Assembly: GCA_963576735.1 (NCBI GenBank)
Contig: OY755173.1
Span: 14,726,873 to 14,790,872, forward strand
Direction: 5' to 3'
DNA from: Bedellia somnulentella
Lineage: Eukaryota; Arthropoda; Insecta; Lepidoptera; Bedelliidae
Length of the DNA: 64,000 bases
The position numbers and the translations under genes are program-made. The notes beneath the pieces are model-generated. The model was given only the letters and a program-made list of their open reading frames with translations. It had not been told where the DNA came from and did no database searches. Shown piece after piece: positions 48,101 through 54,100 of this stretch. Position 1 is the stretch's first letter. Every line of letters starts with the position of its first letter.

Positions 48101-51100
48101 AATGTAGTGAAATCAGAAAAAATAAGATCTTCCTAACAACCTTTTTTGTTTAAGTCATATAAATGTAATTTTTTGGTACTCCCTGCTCGTAGCTTAAGGA
48201 GCATCTCCGACCACCACCATCCGGGTCTGCTGGCCTATGAACGAGTCTAGACGGAACACCTGCGAGGCGAGTATTAACATTTAGATATAGTAATACTCGC
48301 ATAAGAAGTAGTATTAGTTGCTAGTAGCGTATTAACTTTGCTTTTCTGTGACTCATATATTTTTATGTTAGTTAACCTAGTTGTAAGTTGTATTATTTTT
48401 TTGCAGCAGCGAATAGACATGTTTTTTGTTTATTTCTTTCATCTAATTTCAAAATACCGTTAGTTTTAGTTNNNNNNNNNNNNNNNNNNNNNNNNNNNNN
48501 NNNNNNNNNNNNNNNNNNNNNNNNNNNNNNNNNNNNNNNNNNNNNNNNNNNNNNNNNNNNNNNNNNNNNNNNNNNNNNNNNNNNNNNNNNNNNNNNNNNN
48601 NNNNNNNNNNNNNNNNNNNNNNNNNNNNNNNNNNNNNNNNNNNNNNNNNNNNNNNNNNNNNNNNNNNNNNNGGCGCGGGCCAGGCGGCGCGCGGGCCCAG
48701 CAGCAGCGCCGCCAGCAGCCGCCCGCACGTGTACACGTTGGCCAGCACCACCACGCCGGCTAGAGCGCTCACGGAGATGAGGAGCGCGCCGTGGTACGTG
48801 CGACGGCTAAAATAAATAAATATATACGGACACATTATACACAGATAAAGTTAGCCCCAAACTAAGTAAGACTTGTATATATGTGTAGGAGTCATGACAG
48901 AGCGCACGCTACTGCGGACTCACTCGCACATAGCAGCGTCTCACTCATATTCCTAGATCGCGGAGTGTAAATGTTTTTCGAGTTAAGCATAGATACAAAT
49001 TATAAGTTGGTACACAGCAGGGTGTACTGGCCAGTATATCTTTGCTATTTCCACATATGTATGGTTAGATAAGCCGCCCGCACGTGTACACATTGGCCAG
49101 CACCACCACACCAGCTAGCGCGCTGATTACTATGAGGAGTGCGCCGTGGTAGGTGCGGCGGCTAAAAGGTTTCAGAATGTTATAATGGCTATAAAAGGAA
49201 GGTAAAGCCAGAACTTACGAATTAGAAATTCGTCAACCACTTCCGGTAGTTTGAGGGGGGGGGGTGAAGATTGTTGGTTATGGGTTTCCAACTGCATTGC
49301 CCAAAAACCGCTTAAAAGCTCCAATACCTTAACCGCCACCTACGAAAATTCACGGGAAGAAATGGGGTAGTGCTATTCGAAGGCACTACACAGACTACCA
49401 TGTTATTTGTTGGCGAGGAGCACCACACCAGCTAGCGCACTCACCGATATGAGGAGCGCGACGAGCGACGGCTGGGGATTAAGAGTTTTAGAACGTTTTT
49501 TGTATGTGAGGATTGATAAGTTGGTCTTAGTACGTATTGGAATGGAGCACCACCCCACCAGCGCTCTCACCGCGATCAGCAGCGCGCGTGGTAGGATCGG
49601 CGGCTGGGGAGTATGGAGATATGTTTTAGAACGTTAGTTGTATTTAAGGATTGATCAGTTGGCCACCGTTGATACGTTGGCGAGGAGCACCACGCCCGCG
49701 ATGAGGAGTGCGCCGTGGTACGTGCGACGGCTGGGGAGAATGGGGTCGTGGAAGATTTAGCATTATACATGTTTTTCACATCACACAAAATACATTCACG
49801 TACGCACACTTTACAGACTCGCACACAAGCGGTGTCTGTCTTTCAAATCTTACATCGCGGTATCAAAGCATTTCTCAGTCTCAGTATAAATGCAAATCAT
49901 AGGTTCAACATGCCAACGTACTCCAAAAATATAAACTGATTTGGTGAATACTAACTACTAATAAACTAACTAAAAAAATAGAACTAACTTAAAACGTAAA
50001 CCATTTCTGCCATAAAAACGTAGTTGGGTGTATTTAAGATTAAGGACATCGTAGAGTAAATAAACATACAATATACAAAGAAGAAAGTTGGCATAAATTT
50101 TCACAGGAAGTTGGAGCATCGGCAAATAAAGTGAGTTCCACTACTGGCACATTCATATCGATTAACAAGAAGTCATAACGTCAAATAATTTGTTTTTATT
50201 ATGAAATATTTTTTATTCTAACAATACAAAGAATACTTACTTCTCATCAGTCTCAGTAAAATACAAGACCAGCACTGCCAACCCCACCAGGATGGCCGTG
50301 AAGCAAATCTCGAACGTCACTATGTGAGGAATGCAGCACACGCGACGCCATCTGGATTTAACAATAATTGTTGTAATGGCGGAAGATAACAGCGGGTTTC
50401 CAAGAGATTGTTTAAGAAGCTGGAGACTCATCACTAAGCAGCTATTATTTTTACAATCTTTTTCACAGTTAACTTATTAAAGTGGCTATGAAATTTCAAA
50501 TTCTAAAAACCTAACTAGCTTTTTTAGCGCTTTTTACGCGCCTACGTAAAAATACGTATAATACTCATTGCATCCCAAATTCGTCAAGTTTGGCTTGCGA
50601 GTTTAAGTCGCGACCAGACAGAATGAGGGGTGGATATGAGTAAATTACAATATTATTCCCGTCGACTGTAAAACCACAAATACATAAAAAACTGTAACTT
50701 TACAAAGTTTAAATAAACACAGTAAATACCTCCATCCACTAGTAGAAGACACAGGCTTAGGCCTAAACGCCCTAGCCAATCGCGTGCACACCCTGCCATA
50801 CTGACACTCCAAGGCCTCGGCCAAACTTGCTATCATTTGCACCACCATGGCCTCGCCTTCCTGCCCGCCCACACTCTTCATACCTTCCGTGAAGTGAAAT
50901 CTACAATTATTTTGCAACATATTCAGTAAGAGGTTGATCAGGAAATAACGGAAAGAATAAGTATATATCGTAAGAAGTATATATCCTATCAAAATTGATC
51001 AATTAGGCTTCGATTAAGTACCAAGTTTTTTTTTGTAAAGGACAAATTTAGCATGTCACAAAAAATAATGTATTCTTAACTTTGTATTGGTAAAATAGTT

Positions 51101-54100
51101 TCTGAAAATGATGGGGGTAACATAATGTAGGAGGTACAAATCAAGTTATGCAAAAGTAACCTGCTTTAAAGTTTTGAGACGAATAATATTGACACAAATA
51201 AACATACATATGGTCAATAGAACTGGCACTATTGTATGGTAAATTATATTTAAAAATAAACTTTTAAAACGAACCTTATTGGCGTAGCAGGCAATGCTCT
51301 AGGATCGTTAGGTCCGGGTGGATGACAAAACACCACTTGTAATACTAATAGCAGGGAATTGAACCTGCGACCGAGAGCGGATAGTATACCACCTGCCCAC
51401 CATGTCTCGTATCTGGAAATTATTTGATATTTTATTTAATTCTTATGTTTTCAGTATAGAATGTAAATCGCTTTAAAATATTTATACTATTGCAAAAACC
51501 ATTAACGATCCTTATATTTTTTCATATTATTGTAAGTACAATTTTAAGCAAGAAATACGACGCTACGTATAACTTAGCTAGCGATCCACCTAAGCTTTAT
51601 AAACTTAGCTAGCCTTTTGTATTTACAGGCTAATATTTAGCTAAACTAAGAATAGAGTAGCTACCTGTTAGTGAAAGTATTTAAGTAAAGTTTGGTAGAA
51701 ATCATTCCCTTTTAACTTACAACCTTACACAACGATTGCTTCTCGAAAAACGTTAACAACGATTCACTGTTTATCACGTTTATGCTTTAATATTTTTGGC
51801 TTCTACTTGAAACCTCAAACATCGCATTAGAAGGTCTACCATTCACGCCGGGAACGATAATTAGCATAGAATAGAATAGAATAACTCTTTATTGTAAATC
51901 AAACACAAATTTACAAAAGAAATTATCATACAGTTTACAGTGAGGTACAATCGGCATACTTATCTCTTCTACTCATATTAACATTTATTTTCTTCTCCGT
52001 CGCACGATCGATTCGGATTTGACATTTCGATATGTATAGAACAATACAGACATTCACGCTTTCTATTCGATGAAACCAACGACAACTACGGAGATATCGT
52101 TGGATTCGTCGAATATCACCATGTTTTCTCATATATCAGAAATGCCAAAATACGAATATTCGTTTCGTGTGAGCGAGACAGAAATAAATTTTAATATGGG
52201 TTAGAAGATATAGGTATGCCTATTATCGTTCTCGATGTGAAGAGTTGACCCTCAGTTGGCAGAGGTTTTAATACTACTGAATATCACGTGACTTTAATGT
52301 CATATGTACAGAGTATTCATGTTTTGCTTGGATAGTGCACTCACGAGATAGAGGGCGAGTATGTGTTCTTTCTATAGACAATCTAATAGTTATTAGTTAG
52401 TGTACAAGTAAAGTTCCTCACCTATTCCCCAAATACCACAGCAAATACAGAGCGAGATAGAGAGCGGCGGCGACGGTGAGTGCGACCGCGACAGCGACAT
52501 GTGGCGGCGCGACGGCGGCCACCACCGCGCCCAGCACCAGCCCGCCGTGCCACGCCGCCCACCACACCGCCCACGACCACGCCCAGCCGCCCTCGCTCCA
52601 TTGCCGCGCGAAGTTCTTCATCTCCTCTGGTGGGAGTTCAGATGTCAATTTACTGAATAGAACTGTTTTTTAGAAACACGGGGTTTTCGATTCTGTGCGA
52701 GATGAAAAATCGTTTATGGGTTATTAAATGCAATGAAAGTTTTAGATTAAGTCGATTGCTAAAAGCTTGTCTTACAAACATTATTAGTCTGACTCGTACA
52801 GCCAACTTTATTCCAGACAGTTTAAAGCACACAAACGTACAAATCAAATTCAAATCAAATATTCTTTATTGTTAATTTAATTTAAATATTTAAATTTTAC
52901 AAGTACAGCGTAATCAAATAATTGTTACACAAGTTATTTCTTTTAATTATTTAATACTAAAAAGCGTATAACCCCACCGTGATAGGTACCGAGAGACTAG
53001 GCTCCGACAACATGTCAGCGAGCGAGGCGCTATATAGCTCATAGCCTAGCATGTTTTCATTATGTTTCTTTGTGTTCAGTTTGCGAGCTATGTAGGATAT
53101 ATAGCATACTACAATGATGTTACCTTTCAGCTTATTAAGTAGGAAGGACTTCCCAGAGCCCCATCTCGCGTACAACCCCACCGTGATTGGCACCGAGAGA
53201 CTAGGCTCCGACAACATGTCAGCAAGCGCGGCGCTATATAGCTCATAGCCTAGCATGTTTTCATTGTCTTCGTTTGTGTTCAGTTTGCGAGCGCCGAATA
53301 TTTGACCGAGTATCGTCTTATTGTAACTCATGTCGATGTTGTATGGAGTCTCGTTTAGCTTGTTTGGCTTGTATAGAAGCTGGCTGTTCTTTGGGTTACG
53401 TAGCAGGATTTCTACTATTTGCTGAAATAGAAATGGAAGAGAAATCTTTTGTTTGTTAAATGGTTTTGGGTGTTCTATTTAAAGAGGGATTTTAGGAGAG
53501 CAAGATGACATAACATCGTTTAAAAATAATGAAAATTTGAATATTTGTTATGTTTTTCTCTCGTCAAGCACTAAGTTGTGGGGGTTTGGACATCTCGCGA
53601 ACATAGTTCTTATTTTTTTCTACGAAAAATTACTAACATACTAGTATTGTTCATGTATACGTCTTTAGTAGTTTATAATTCTACAAACAATATACTCGTA
53701 GATATAAATCCCAAAAGGGCTAGCCAGATAAAATATGGATAAATGGTCTAGTACTATTCTAAGCCGTGTAGTGCCGGCTTAGAATGTCGCTACCCCTTTC
53801 TACCCACGGGTGTCGTAAGAGGCGACTAAGGGTATAGGGGCTTTTTTATTGGATTTTTGGGCGATGCGGTTGGAGACCCATCACCAAAAACCTTTATTTT
53901 TACCATCTTTTCCCCACTCAGCTTCCAAAGGTGGCTGAGGAATTTCTAATTACTTAGCTCTGGCTACCCCTTCTAGGGAAATATAGCCGTGAGTGTATGT
54001 ATGTATGTACGTATTTATATTTACTATTCTAAGCAGACACCACACTTGCCTCTTCTATCCAAACAATTTAATCTTGGTTTTCACTTTATACGTTCGCTCT

